A stretch of 64,000 nucleotides of DNA from Litsea cubeba. Its lineage: Eukaryota > Streptophyta > Magnoliopsida > Laurales > Lauraceae. Under the pieces are notes generated by a model that was not told the DNA's origin, searched no databases, and saw only the letters and a list, made by a program, of their open reading frames with translations. The position numbers and the translations under genes are program-made. Each line of letters starts with the position of its first letter. Position 1 is the first letter of the stretch. This document shows, piece after piece, positions 22,491 through 34,873 of the stretch. Location of the stretch: the NCBI GenBank assembly GCA_012931725.1, contig CM022949.1:30829235-30893234 (forward strand). The letters are read 5' to 3'.

Positions 22491-25150
22491 ATAGTAAACT
22501 CTTATAAATAAAAACCTCATATTTATATAAATTATCATTCTTATGGTGGGCTTACCGTGGGCCAACTCTTACTTGAGTGCAAGTTACAGCGAATTGATAC
22601 TGAAGAGTGATATTTTTTAACAGTTCAGATTTTATTAATTGAGCCCCGTAAAATCATTTCATCACCAAATTGTCTTAATTATGGGAATCATTCTAGCTTG
22701 TGTTTTTTTTTTATTTGACCACATAATTTTATTCCCTCCCCCCTTCCTCCCCTAATTTTATTTTCATTCCCTCCTCCAACCCATCACGAAAACGAATAGG
22801 CGAGGATGATTTGACCCTTAATCCTATTTTATCTCATCCAATCAAACAGGTAGTTAAGTATCAAACAAATTAAGCTTAAATTTTCTTACTATGGCAAGTA
22901 AGACATCACAAGCAAACTATTTCAATTGGTCAGAAGTTCAAGTGGTCTGAATTGAAAATATTGGTCGAATGGGAGCCTGAGTTTGGATTCTCCAAAAAGG
23001 TTTTTGATTCTTTCCTTGTCCAACTCTATTGTTTGAACATTATCATTGCTGTCTTTCTAGGAACATTCTCTTCACGTAATTGAGTTTTTCAACTACATGA
23101 CTACATCTACAACTACATCTACATGTACATCTACATGTGAGAGTAGAGTCATATTTATATAAATTCTGTATTTTCAAACGTCGGCCACCTGCTTGAAGAA
23201 GAAAAGAGATGTAGGTGATTGATTGACTGATTGATGGGAAAAACAGATAATCCCCACATGCAAAATCAAACCGTAGGTTTTTTTTAGGGTTTAGTTTAGC
23301 TGTAAATTCTAGGGTTGTGTACTGTTTATCTTGATCTTGGCAGGCAGGAAGTTTCAGGTGGTCCAGAAGGTTGACTTTTGGACAAAGAAAGTGTAGGATG
23401 ATTTGGCCTTTGACAGGTTCCTTCACAAATCACAAGGATAGAGTTTTTATTGGTTTAAGCTGGTAGTCATCACATATGCCCTCCATTGATTTGGCCACGT
23501 GAAGATAATCTTAGCCATCCATGGTGTGGGGCCCACCAAGGTGGGCCAAATGCGAAAAGAACTCTACGTTACTTGTACCCCTAAAAATTTGACATTCCAA
23601 GGGCTCACTTGATGAATGAAACTTAGGTGGGCCTGGGCAATATTTGGCTTAGTCCAGATTTACCTGGATTGCATTCAAGTCTGAACTGAAAGTCTGAATC
23701 CATCCCCAAGTGAGAGTATCGATGTGTTTTTTTTTTAATATCTTCCCTTCTACAGGGAAGATTCTAACTCACAACACTCTCACCCTTCCCAACAAGACAA
23801 GCTGAACCACAACCAAGAATGGTGGCATCAATATTGTATTAGCTATATTTATGATTGAATCATTTATTTAACTGTACCCAGGGGGCCGTTTGTTTAGGGG
23901 TATTTCTGTTTCCTCTTCTCTGAAATTCCAGACAGCAATGCAGTTCCATCTATGAAAATTCTTAGATTCTTGTTTCAAGAGTGAGAATTTACAAAGCTAA
24001 TCTTATGAATGTCACTTTTGGCATGTAAAATCCTCATAAATTCAACAATCTAAGTTCTCACTTAGAATTTTCAAAACTGTCCCTAAAAAGGTCTCCAGCT
24101 AGGAACTATCTGTTTATAAGCGATGGCTTACATCCATCATATAAAGATGAATGCATCTCAAATTTGTTTGAATCTTAGTTGTTAGATGAAGTTGGAAGTG
24201 TTCCAATTTGAATAATAAACCCACATGCTTACGAAACTTAGATGTGAGTCAAATTTGTTTTAGCATTAATCCATAGAGACAGGTGGCAAGTGTGATTTTG
24301 GTCAAGCACATGTGAGGGGTTTCACATTAATAATAATGAAGTGATTAGCCAAGTTAATTAGCCTCATAAGCTAACTTGTTCCATGCACTTCCATCAAATT
24401 ATTAACTAACATAGTATATATGTTTGCAAACACATGAATATATATAAAATGTAATTCGGGTTTTTTCAAAATTCAAAGTAAATCTCCTAAACTCTCCAAT
24501 CAAGAATTCCTTTGATTGGAGGGAAGAGCATAAAGTCAGTGATCCCACTTGATAGGTGTGATTGGGTTAATATTAATTATCCTTTCATTATTTTATATAT
24601 TGAAAAATACATTTTATAATTATCTTTTATATTTCTAAACGCGGAGAATCAATTGTGTTTGGTGGATTTTATTTCTTATATTCTATTAATAATACATAAA
24701 TCAGTCCAAATTAACCGGAACCAATAGTTCTAATCCTTAACCAAATGGGATTAAAACTTAAAAGACTCCTTAATTACCCTCTTAAAATTCAAACAAAACC
24801 ACTGCCATATGGCAAATGGCAAACCCAACACTAACACAAGCAGGTCGGTAGCGGACTAGTTTTAACCTGACCCAATGTGGACGGCAAAACACTTTTAAAC
24901 TATTACAAGGGTAAAAGACCAAATTACCCCTAGAGGGGTATAGACTAGAGGCCAGAGGGCAAGCTAAATGATGGGCACTGGGCAGGAGATGGAAGACATT
25001 GAGACTATTCTGGAGCCGTTTTCTCTATTGTGCCCTTTTCGTGTTATGGGCTTTTTCGTGATGATGACGACGTTGGCGTTCCTTAGTCAAAGCTGCCCTG
25101 TGTAATTATTTCCAGAAGATCTCCAGCTCGTGATCAGAATTTTCCTTGTA
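22491..25150. other. Intergenic DNA upstream of the GARP gene
   Basis: No supportable gene. A minus-strand open frame at 23043-23426 covers a CTACATCTACA-type microsatellite (23097-23140) and has no known domain, so it is not called. 23881-24100 begins GGGGGCCGTTTGTTTAGGGG, typical of a MITE edge, but I found no partner terminus. The last few hundred bases presumably contain the promoter of the downstream gene; no convincing TATA box can be assigned. Confidence 0.45.
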
Positions 25151-25647
25151 GCGACCACACAAGAGAGAGAAAGATAGAGAGAGAGAGGAGGTGGGGGTGG
25201 GGGGGTTAAGTCAAGGGTCGGAATTTACAGAGGGAAAGAGAGAGTGTGAATTGAAGGATTTCCTTCCCTATTTAAGCCACACCAGGTCCAACGACGTGGA
25301 GATTTTTGGGAAGCTGTACAAACCAAAAGGGTGCAAGAAAACTGAGTTTTGGGGTGTTTTTGAAGAAGAGACCCAGAAAGGAAGATCCTCCATTTTTTTG
25401 TAGGATTTTGCTCTTGGGTTGTTGAAAGAGAAGAGAGGAAGGAGGATCGCAGAAGCTCCTTTTTTGTGCCTGAGAGAAGAAAGGAAGAGCGCCCCAGAAG
25501 CTTAAAGCAGCTTAAAACGGAGTTGAGAAGCTCAAAGGTCTGAAAAACTGCAATATTTTCATCTTTGAGAGGGAAGAAGTGGGTGTTGGATACTATATAA
25601 CTGGAAGGTTTTTTGGGTTAAGGATTTTGGTGGGTGAAGAGGCAAAC
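25151..25647 (+). promoter_or_regulatory. Probable 5' leader of the GARP gene
   Basis: Starts with a GA-rich run (AGAGAGAGAAAGATAGAGAG) typical of plant 5' leaders. It contains an upstream open frame of about 70 codons (25191-25403; the first codon is GTG, with in-frame codons running to TAG). The transcription start cannot be fixed from sequence. Confidence 0.35.
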
Positions 25648-28600
25648 ATGAGTAGCTTTGAAAGGAATGGAAGTGTTAGACAGTACATAAGGTCTAAGGT
25701 CCCTCGTTTAAGATGGACTCCTGATCTTCATCAATGTTTTCTTCAAGCCATTGAGATGCTCGGAGGGCAAGATAGTAAGTTTTTCATTCTTCTCTTGTTG
25801 AGTACTTTTGCTGCGTTTTCTTGTCTCTTCTTAAGTTTTTTACTTCGTTCTCTTTTTGGCTTCTTTTGTCTTCTGTTTCAATCCTTTCCTTCAATTGCTG
25901 ATAATGTTGTTTATGTTATTCATTTTTCTCTAGAGGCCACACCTAAGCTTGTTCTTCAGCTCATGAATGTGAGGGGACTAACAATCTCCCATATCAAAAG
26001 CCATCTTCAGGTTTACATTTCTTTTCTTTTCTTTTCTTTCTAACTTGAAATCTTTCATGGGTTTGCATATTTTGAAGTTTTAGATTCTCACTGGGATTTT
26101 CATTGTTGATTCTTATCAGATGTACAGAAGCGTGAAGAATGACATTAGAAGGCAAAGAGGTCTGTTCCCTTTCTCGATTTTAGTTAAAAAATCAACACAC
26201 TTGTCTTCTCTTGTTAAACAAATAAGAAAACCCATATAAGTTTTTTTTTTTTTTTTTGTTAAACAACACAATGTTTTGTATTAACCTTCAAAATAATAAT
26301 TTTTTTTAATAACAAATAGAAGATCAACTTGTATGTAGTTTTTTTCTATTTTAATAACATATTCTATTGTTACCAAGAACTAACATATTTTATAACAGGT
26401 ATTCTATCCTCCCAACAAAGAAAATCCTCCTCTAATGACTATGATGGTGAGATAGACGAAGAGATCCATGCTGGTTCATCTCAATCTTCAAAGCCCAACA
26501 AAGATTCACATTATCATTCCATGTTCCATTCTCCACCTTCAAAAAGGTTTAGCTTAAGATTTTTGCTTTTGTTTGTTTTGTTCTTTAAAAGTTCTTTGCT
26601 CCTTTTCTCATAAATTCTCAATTAAATATTTTTTATTGTTTTTGTCAGACCTTGCTTAGACATCAATTCCATGCCCATCAGTCTGCATTCCAGCAAGAGA
26701 GAATTTGGATATCCGTACTGCTTTTATGGTCATATTCAATCTGCAGTAGAGAGAGAGGAAACAGAAGAGAATGGGTTGCTATTTCAGAAAAAAGATGCTG
26801 AGAAAACAGAGACGTTTGCAGATATTTCTAATCTAAAAGCATTGGGATATACAATGGCGGGGGAATCTGACTTATTCAAGGTACAAAGAAAAGGAATTCT
26901 CTGCTGCCTTTTAGGACTTGGACTTTTATTCCTTTCTGTTTCTAGCATTTTGTTATCCATCTTCCTTCTTGTTTTATATGGGAATGCTTGATATTCCAAG
27001 ATTTTGCATGAATGAGACACTTCTTAGACACCGACTTTTATACATGTGATCGAGTAAAGAAAATGAGAGAACACATGTTTAATGTTCGGGAGTTGAAAGC
27101 CACTTTTCTTCTTTGGTTTGTTATTAGACTATGTTCTATATAAATTTTAGAGTGCAAGTTACACATTAGACACTTGACATTTTCTTTTGATAACTCTTTA
27201 AATAAGAGAAATCATCATCATCATCAGAATCTCAATTGTTTTCCCAATTATTGGGTTTTGGTTTGTGAGTTCTACTTCTTCCCTTCACTACTATTTGAAG
27301 TCATCTTCTAACTTTACAAATGGGTCCCAATCGCATTTCTTAATTTCTTTTTTGGTACCGTTTTTATTTTTATTTTTATCTTTTTTTGTTGGTGGGATGT
27401 ACCAGGTATTTTTTAGGATCCATTTGCTTGATGTAATTGAATGCCTAATAATTCAGGGTAAAATGGGTTTCAAAGAAGGAATCGATGAATTGAGGGTTAA
27501 GGGTATAAGGTGGGACCTTACTTTCCTGGGATTTATTTTACCAAGGCATTGAATTCATTTTTCAAGGAAGGGGAGATTATTAATTTGATGGTCATTTGTA
27601 AATCTTTATTTTATTTTAAATTTTAGCTACTTTTATTGAAATCATCATCATCATTATTATGAAAGCCTTGCCCCATCTATGTTGGGGTCAGGGACATGAA
27701 TTCTTTGTCATATGGGAAAAAAGCCTAGTCCCATCTATGTTATGTTAGGTCTGGTACATGAATTCTATTTTGCCATTCTAGTCCATCCTGAGCTAAATCC
27801 TTGAAATACATTTTCTAAAATTCCTGGTAGTTCAATTAGATGCAAGACACTGCCCTTAATGTACTTATTTCTATGAGACCAAAATACTTCACAATGGGAA
27901 ATATATAGTGTCATATTCAACACTTCCTGTTTTATTTTGTATGTAAAATCCGTGTCCTTTCCATATCCATGCCATTTGATATCATAGATTAGCATCCCCA
28001 TTACATGCTATATCAAGGAAGGACTAAGGTCTCGCCTGTGTATTAATTACTACCGTGAATACAACAATAACACACAAGTGATAAAGTTAATGATTGTATT
28101 GCTAGCGTGATGGTTTGGGCATTCTTGCTGGAGAAGTAGCAGGATGGCAATTGTGAGGGTCTACCTACCAAGTAAAAGAATGAATAAAAAACAAAGGAAA
28201 GAAAACAGTGTGAGTATGAGATTTGTGATGTAATGGTTATTTAGTAGAATATAATTAAGATGATTGATTAGCAATTTTAAGGGAATTTGTAATTCTAGTT
28301 TTTATTTGTTTTGCAGTGTTAATATTAAAAACAACTAATTTAATGAAGTTTATTTTAGACGGTCTTGAATGAAGAAGATGATCCATCCATCAGTATGGGT
28401 TTCCAATATATATACAGGAGTAGTAATAAATATAATAACTATTTAGAATGGCCAGGTTACTATATTGCAATTAGCAGCATATATAGCCCATTGGGACCAT
28501 TGAGAAACCTATGATGCCAGCCTCCCAATAAGTTGGCATTCATCATATTCTACTTAAATCATTAGGTTGATCTTGCAGAAACACAAAAGCATGCATTCAA

Positions 28601-28661
28601 CTGAGTGCTAAGCTGAGATTTGTTTGATTTAAAAGCCCTTTAAATTATGGGTCAGGATAAT

Positions 28662-28705
<44 letters not shown>

Positions 28706-29066
28706 TGTGTTCATTTTGTCAAAATAGCTCAATAATTTCCGGTATTTGCAGATTGCTAATGTAGATGATCTACAACACACACCAACAAGGAAGCACAACC
28801 ATGAGGAGAGGCATGACTTTCAATCATTTTTGTTGCAATCACTAAACAAAGAGCATGGCAAAGACGAGGAAGGAGTTGATGACTTGTCGTTATCCCTATC
28901 GTTCAATCCTATACAAAGGAGTAATACACCATCAATGAGTGAAAACAGTGAGGGAATTTCTTCTCTCTCGAAGTCAGATTTTAAAGAATGCTCGGGTTCT
29001 ACACGTAGTAATATTAATCTGGATCTGTCCATCTCGGTTTATGATTCTTATCATGACATCATGTAA
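25648..29066 (+). CDS. GARP/G2-like MYB transcription factor with EAR-like motif
   Basis: Spliced model: exons 25648-25774, 25934-26010, 26120-26159, 26399-26546, 26649-26880, 28752-29066. All introns are GT-AG, the frame is open throughout, and the total is 939 nt encoding 312 residues. ATG 25648 was chosen because it begins the conserved MSSFERNGSVRQYIRSKVPR leader. Residues ~19-75 form a single SHLQMY-class MYB-like DNA-binding domain: LRWTPDLH, ATPKLVLQLMNVRGLTISHIKSHLQMYR. This is the GARP clade that in Arabidopsis includes At1g14600- and At2g38300-like proteins. The C-terminal half is acidic/Ser-rich and carries LSLSL at 253-257 (DDLSLSLSF), an EAR-type repression motif, and a weaker LDLSI at 298-302. 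It is probably a nuclear transcriptional repressor. The target genes are unknown. Intron 5 (1,871 bp) contains SINE remnants and a CT microsatellite. Confidence 0.92.
27640..27790 (-). mobile_element. SINE 3'-module remnants in intron 5, two copies
   Basis: Two adjacent copies of an AAGCC(T)TAGTCCCATCTATGTT...GTACATGAATTCT module, at about 27661-27709 and 27721-27769, the first preceded by an ATC/ATT triplet run (27640-27661). Read on the minus strand, this is the ATGTAGCCGACCCCAACTTAGTTGGGA-like 3' part with a triplet tail seen in Au-type plant SINEs. A plus-strand relative is at 32160-32240. Heads with pol III boxes are missing. The Au name is from memory. Confidence 0.5.
28665..28701. repeat. 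(TC)n microsatellite in intron 5
   Basis: About 18 uninterrupted TC units, 50 bp upstream of the last exon of the GARP gene, in the polypyrimidine region before its acceptor. Confidence 0.9.
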
Positions 29067-29148
29067 ATAGCATTTGTATCCTGTGAGATTTTTTTTTCTT
29101 TTGCCTTCTGTATTTCAGCTTAATTCCTTAGTTTATTCCTTCATTTCT

Positions 29149-29202
29149 AGTGATGGTTCTTGTTTTTTTTTTTTTTTTTGGTAGAAAAGTGATGGTTCTT
29201 GT
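29149..29202 (-). mobile_element. Micro-insertion: poly(T) stub with 15-bp target duplication
   Basis: AGTGATGGTTCTTGT occurs at 29149-29163 and again at 29188-29202. Between the two lie only 24 bp, a T run ending in GGTAGAAA. A perfect 15-bp duplication around an A-tail (minus strand) is what a severely 5'-truncated retrotransposed SINE or LINE leaves. It lies in the probable 3' untranslated region of the GARP gene. Confidence 0.7.
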
Positions 29203-29519
29203 CTATGATGCACTGATACTTCAAAATGGGCAACGTATCGTGTCGTATACGCCGTGTCACTATGATGTCTATGGCGTGTCCCTACCGTATTCATGCCGTA
29301 TCTGGGGCATCATAGATTCTTGTTGTATCTTAGTTATATGAACTTCTTGTTGTTCACACTGATATTTTAGCTACTTTCAAGATTCACACTGTGATTGTGG
29401 GAGATGAACTTTAAAATTTATGTTTTTATATAGGGATTTTGACTGTTTGACTGCCCTTAGATATGACTTTTCCCTAAGAATAGTACGAAGTTTAACTATT
29501 TCTCGTTATTCATATATAA

Positions 29520-29645
29520 TGGTGCGATATTGCATGGCTCTAAATTATTGCACAAGGCGATATGTGCGATATCACATGGACCTAGGATATTGAACAATAA
29601 AATGTGTGTGATATCACACGATCCTAAGATATTGCACGAACAACT
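29520..29645. repeat. Three imperfect ~43-bp tandem units
   Basis: Units beginning GCGATATTGCATGG (29523), GCGATATCACATGG (29567) and TGATATCACACGAT (29609), each ending in (A/G)TATTG(C/A)AC. The sequence just upstream, 29230-29330, is also repeat-like, with CGTATCGTGTCGTATACGCCG-type motifs. Confidence 0.55.
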
Positions 29646-30772
29646 CTGCCGGAAGTATTTAAACTTAGATTGTTCATGGGCAAATGTCAAGTCTAAAGGC
29701 AGTTGTATGGATAATATTCTTTTATATATACTTTGCTCCCTTTAGGAATATAAGAAAGATGGGAAAGTTTTCAGCTGTGTAGAGTTATGTAAATATGAAA
29801 GAGTGAAAGTACTAAATAATTAAAAGTTGTGTGCTAAATTTTAAAGTATTGTGATCCTTTTTATATCAAAACTCAAAAGATATTTGAACAAAAGAATTAA
29901 TCCTTTTTTTTTGTAAAAACTAATATAAAATAAATATTTTCAGTAAGTTAGATCATACCTAGTAGGCGTTGTATATGTTACGCCCAATCTATTTTGACAT
30001 GAGGTTGTGGTGGCAGTTGCTCCCGTCGGACTTATTAGGTATATCTCTACAACTTGGATGAAAATCTTTGGTCTGCCTCTAAAATAGAATTTTAAGTCTG
30101 TCTCCAAAACTCACATAAAAATTCTAGATTTGTCCATGAAACCCTACTACATATTTGGGTCCACCTCCCTCAAACAAAAATCTTGGATCTGCCACTATTC
30201 ACTGTGAGACCCGTGTTCTTTTCACCATAAACTCCTATGTATTTAATTCTTATATATTTGAATGCAAATGGATAGTCCCTAAAAGACCCTCAAGCTATAC
30301 TCAGCTGATGAAGACCATGAGTGTGAGTTAGAGTGCCTGAAATCTAGTTCCCAATGTACAGAAGGAAAAAAAAGGGCCCCTAAAAATTAATGTACTGGTA
30401 GGATGAGAAAAGGACAAAATCTCTCTTCTACTCAATCCAGGCAGTATAAAAGCTATTACCAACAATCTCAACCTAAAGTTACCAAGATACTGTGCAAAAG
30501 CAATGGTGAAGGAAATAAAACTGTGCCTAACATCAAAAGACACATGGGTGTATTGATAGGCAAAATATCATGAGGCCTTTAAAGCATGCCCTAATGTGAG
30601 TCAGGCCCAAGTGTCCAGGCATTGTGCATGAAAAACTGATTGCACAATAAGCGTTTGTCGCTAACACACAAACTCAGCCCACACACAGCACATTAACTAC
30701 ATACACTATAATGTTAAAAAAAATGCAGTATATAATTAAACATTATAAACACTTGAGAACATTAATTCCTCA
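29646..30772. other. Intergenic DNA, possible repeat edge near 30190
   Basis: No gene supported. On the minus strand CAGTGAATAGTGGCAGATCCAAG (30203 downwards) resembles the CAGTGGCGGATC-type edge seen at about 63645. This may be the terminus of a dispersed repeat family; no second end was found. Confidence 0.35.
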
Positions 30773-30949
30773 TTAAGTATGTACCTGACCGACCCATCGA
30801 ATCCGTCGGCCCCAAAGAAAGGCCCATGGCCAGATGTTTTGGGCCTGGTCTTTCATGAAGGCAATTTGGAACATGATCCATACAATCAACAGAAGAGATC
30901 CAATGTAAATTGGTAAGTTGTTCCACACATTCCATTTATTATTGTACAT
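30773..30949 (-). CDS. Short frame with one hydrophobic segment, unrecognised
   Basis: ATG at 30949, stop at 30775-30773, 58 codons. The product is Trp-rich with a strongly hydrophobic stretch (LPIYIGSLLLIVWIMFQIAF) followed by a basic GRRIRW end, like one membrane span. A GT dinucleotide in CAG|GTACAT sits near the end, so it could be an exon fragment. It lies 39 bp downstream of the dioxygenase pseudogene on the same strand. I do not recognise a family, and expression is doubtful. Confidence 0.2.
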   Translation of the reverse strand: MYNNKWNVWNNLPIYIGSLLLIVWIMFQIAFMKDQAQNIWPWAFLWGRRIRWVGQVHT

Positions 30950-30987
30950 AGAAAGTTTGTAATTTCATAATGTAGATTTTGATTCAT

Positions 30988-31709
30988 TTACATGTATATA
31001 GACACTAATATTACACTTGGAGGCTTCTTCCTTGGCCTCCTGGCACATTGGACACTCAGATTATCAACCAATAAGATGTCACCCTTCTGCCACCTCAGAT
31101 TGATGAAGGATCTCCTCTAAGATGTTCTTGTAGGTATCAACTGCCTCCACTGGAAAAGGGCTTCCATCACTGAAACTGACTTCCATATCTCTCTCATTGT
31201 CAGTGTAGCCCAAGATAGTATTGAACCAAACTCTCTTTCCTCCCAATTCCCTGATGGGATTCATGGGTCCGTATATAAACTCAGTACTTCCATCCTCTTT
31301 AAACACAACTGATCGAGTCACAACTCACAAGCTATCTTGACTCGAGCCCTACCAATCAACCAACTTAACTGATTAGTTTGGTCTGTTTTTTAACCTGCAA
31401 TGGCACAACATAATGAACATTGTTTTAAAACTGATCAGTGTGGTTCAGCCAAAGTGCATACTCTGATTCGACTTGGTCGTCGATTTGAAGAAGACATTTC
31501 CATGTTTTGCTTGCAATGGCAACTGAATCTTCATCTTTTCGGGTCTTAATGCGGAAAATGCTTCCAGTTTCTGATAGTCTTATTACGAAATCTGGCACCA
31601 TTTCCTCCATCTTCTCTACTATGATGTGGCTGGGGACTATTGATATCTCTCCACCTTCTGGAGATGGATTGGAACAGCAGAAGAAGATCTTGGAAGGAAA
31701 TTCCTTTAG
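30988..31709 (-). pseudogene. TauD/clavaminate synthase-like dioxygenase fragment
   Basis: The family contains Fe(II)/2-oxoglutarate dioxygenases; plant members resemble Arabidopsis At3g21360. Two exon-like blocks remain. 31709-31462 starts after an AG acceptor and gives LKEFPSKIFFCC, then GGEISIVPSHIIVEKM, and ends at a GTATGC donor. 31330-30988 gives MNPIRELGGKRVWFNTI, then FSDGSPFPVEAVDTY. Near 31100-31090 the frame shifts: the original frame stops at 31081-31079, while the family sequence WQKGDILLVDNLSV...ARRP continues one frame over to TAA 30990-30988. The conserved histidine of the DN-x4-H-(S/A)RR motif is Cys here, so the second iron ligand is lost. The 5' exons that should carry the HxD/E ligand pair are not found upstream. 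It is best read as a decayed, 5'-truncated copy. Confidence 0.75.
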
Positions 31710-34700
31710 CTGCGTCCATAAAGAATTTGAAATTTGTGTCACTTTGTGTATTGTATTTGCAATTAGATGAACTGACCAGGGGTGCAACACCCATATGAAC
31801 CTGCATGACCTGACCCAACCTGACCAATAATGAAGTTCAAGTTTGGCTTGGGTCTGGCCCTCTGGGTCAGGCTTTTAGGTTTATATATAGTATAATGCAT
31901 TTTGAATTTGGGTTGACTGCATTTGGGCTTTGGGCACCTGAGTTCTGGAGGCCTATGTTTGATGTTGTACTGTATGATGCCCATTTGTTTCGGGGAATTG
32001 AAACTTCAGGGGCGGTTGTTTGCAAGAATTTGTGAAGAAACTTCTTGTGAATATCCTTATTTGGTTCGTGTGTTTTCAGAGATTCAGCTCTGTGGACTGT
32101 CCTTTTTGGCTTGCATAATTTTCTAAATTTATAGATATATACAGCTTTCAAAATATTGATCGGAATGGAGAAGCAGAATTCATGTAGCCGACTCTAACAT
32201 AGTTAGGACAAGGCTTTGATGATGACGACGACGATGATATAGCTTTTAAAATACTTAGAGGCCTTTGAGCATTTATGAATCCAGCTGGAGGAGCAACATT
32301 TGAAATTCTCTTGTATCTCCCAAACAAGAACTCACATATATCCTCTAAACAAACTGGCCCTAAGAAATGTATTCTAAAAGTAGATAAAAATTAAGAAATA
32401 AATGTCAAGACTTATAAATGTCCATCAAATAGTCTCTCTTTTAATGAAAATGAAATAAGGGGAGATGAAACATAAATACTCAATGATGACCCTAGTAACA
32501 GAATCATAGAAAAATCAGGCACAATCAACATCTTATATCCTTCAGTACCCTTTACCTGTTTAACATTCATATTCTTAGAACCCATTTCACCATGAATGCC
32601 TAGGAATTCAAATTCCTTGCAAACAAATGGCCATCAATGAAAATCATCTAACTTGGCCCTTTAATACCAGTAATCTGATTGAACCTAAAACCTCAAGATT
32701 GTAATAATGAATTATCTTGGACAAACTGTCTTTAGCCTAGTTACACTGAAGCAAGGAATTTACAATTCAGCTGAGAGAGAGAAAGAACCAACCAGAGACA
32801 TCTCGTGATGAAAATTGTTGAGGTGAGGCAGCTGGGAGGACGGTCCCACCCAAAACCTCCTCTTCTTCCTACTAAACCCATCTCTCTCTCTCTCTCAAAT
32901 AACAATGGTTGACAATGATTAAGGGGCTTCATGTTTGATAAGTTTTATATTAAAATCTCTTTTGGGTTGCGAGCTACACTTCCGATAATAAGCATGTCAT
33001 GTGTCACACTTTAACATAATATGAGATTGGCGTACTCCACCGTATCCCATCCCCTTGAGATATATTTTCATATTTTTCAATTCAACAAGAGTAGGTCCCA
33101 CAATCTAATTGAACAAGTGGAGCCCATTTATACAAACATAAAATACGAGGATATGTCATTAGAGGGGATCAAATTCATCTTGAATGGCCTAAATTATCTC
33201 TAGGTGAGTTCCATGATGGAGTTACAATAGGGGACGTGGACTCCAATGATAATGGCATAATGTCTTTGTCCTATAAGGTGGAAAAACCAATGTATGAAAG
33301 ACCTTGGAAGCTCCTATACTATGTATATAGAAAATTAAGAAAGATGACAATATGCCTCTTTATATTTAATACAGTTTGATATGGGTATGTATAGGTATGC
33401 CAGAAGCCTAGAATGATGTGGACATGACATCCTTTCTTCATTTGCTGGATCAAAGCCTTTTAATAATGTTTAGGATCCAGGGTTTGATCCCTGGAGTGGT
33501 AGCTTTCTTTCAGAGTTTCTGGCCACAAGGCCAGACAAGCAAGTAAAAAAAAAAAACAACACATGTCTAGGATCATTAATCTAAGCAATACAGATGGCTA
33601 AGACCATAAATCTAAGGCATCGTTCGGGTCAGGTCTGAAATGTCTACTGTTACCAGTAGGGGTGTTCATGGGCCAGGTAGAGCTGACCTGGAGATCAGGA
33701 CCCTAAAAAATTAGTACATGGGCCCAGAATGGGTGGAAAGCCTAGAGATTTGCAAGCCCAGCACATTTATTTATCAGTTTTTAATACAGGCACACTATAG
33801 TGCAATGGCCAGAAAGCCAGGCCCAGGCCGAGTTCCTTTTGCAAAATACATAAACCTCATTGTGTTAAATATGTCAGGCTAGAATGGGCCTTATGCAAGC
33901 ATAGGCCAAGGACCAAACTACTAAATAACCGGGCCAGAATGTTTAACCCAGATACGGTCAACGCCACACGCATATGGATGGGTTATACACTTATACACTT
34001 ACACCAGACATGATCAGCTGATATGGGCTCTGCAACTGCAACCTTAGTTTGCACTAAACTAATCTATATTAAGATATGACTTGGTATGCTGTGACCTATT
34101 AACAAGTTGAGCATTTTTAATTATGACATGGACATGCACCATTGTTAAGATTTTGTGATAATCTCAAACCACCACCACCCCTTTACATTCATTCAAAAAC
34201 TCAAATAGGCAGTGTAAAGATCCCTGAAAGTTATGAATGCACCTAGCGCCCTCTTGTCAATGAGGGCCACAAATAGTGCTGCCTATGAACTGGTCCCAGG
34301 GTCAGGAAACCTTTATTAAGTTTTGGCAGGCCTACTCACTTGGTCAAATTTTACCCAAGTCTGTCAATCATTTAGGCCAAACATGCATTAAAAGAAAATG
34401 TACAACGGTTAGGAAAGCCATCAAACAGACCACATGGAATGCATTAATAGCTGTCAGTTGCTTGATGCAACCACAATGTCCCAAAACATAGTATGAAGCT
34501 TAGCATAGTAAAAGTGCCATTACTGAACCAACCCACAGTGCTAGTCAAGCTGAGAAGCTCAGAGGCAGTTCAGTTAAATAAGCACCAACTAGGTTATCCA
34601 GTAGAACAAGACGACCGCCTTTACCTTCAGTTATGGCATCAGGTACTGGTGGCCAATGCGTTCGACTGTAGCAAACTTGTTCTGGTGACAACAGGAACAA

Positions 34701-34873
34701 ATCTTCAATAATCAGATTAGGCATGGCCCAAACTAAGTGTGAAGAGGATCTCTGAGAATTTCAGTGCACATGGAAACATAAATAACCAGGCAACTTCAGC
34801 AGCAACTGCTTTGTCATGGTTAAATCTTGTTAGAATGCACTTGAGAATACCATTGGATGTCATGTTGTCGTTT
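31710..34873. other. Gene-free stretch between the pseudogene and the THUMP gene 3' end
   Basis: Contains the SINE fragment at 32160-32240 and a possible SINE-type box GGTTTGATCCC followed 60 bp later by an A12 run (33480-33560). There are degenerate GGGCCAGG/GACCTGAC-rich segments (31790-31870, 33655-33960) typical of MITE edges. The part next to 34873 is the presumed 3' untranslated region of the THUMP gene; a minus-strand AATAAA lies at 34317-34312. Confidence 0.45.
32160..32240 (+). mobile_element. 5'-truncated Au-like SINE 3' end
   Basis: GAATTCATGTAGCCGACTCTAACATAGTTAGGACAAGGCTT-type 3' module followed by a GATGATGACGACGACGATGAT tail. Flanks ATATACAGCTTTCAAAATA (about 32137) and ATATAGCTTTTAAAATA (about 32237) look like an imperfect target duplication. 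The tRNA-related head is missing. Confidence 0.5.

Noticed and set aside
23043..23426. 127-codon minus-strand frame with a Cys-Arg-Thr-rich segment
   Set aside because: The Cys-rich part is a translated CTACATCTACA microsatellite; the rest has no recognisable family.
34717..34860. Minus-strand frame resembling an armadillo repeat of importin-alpha (NGILKCILTRF...AAEVAWLF)
   Set aside because: It lies directly after the stop codon of the THUMP gene, the likeness is to a few residues only, and it has stops on both sides. It is better read as 3' untranslated sequence.
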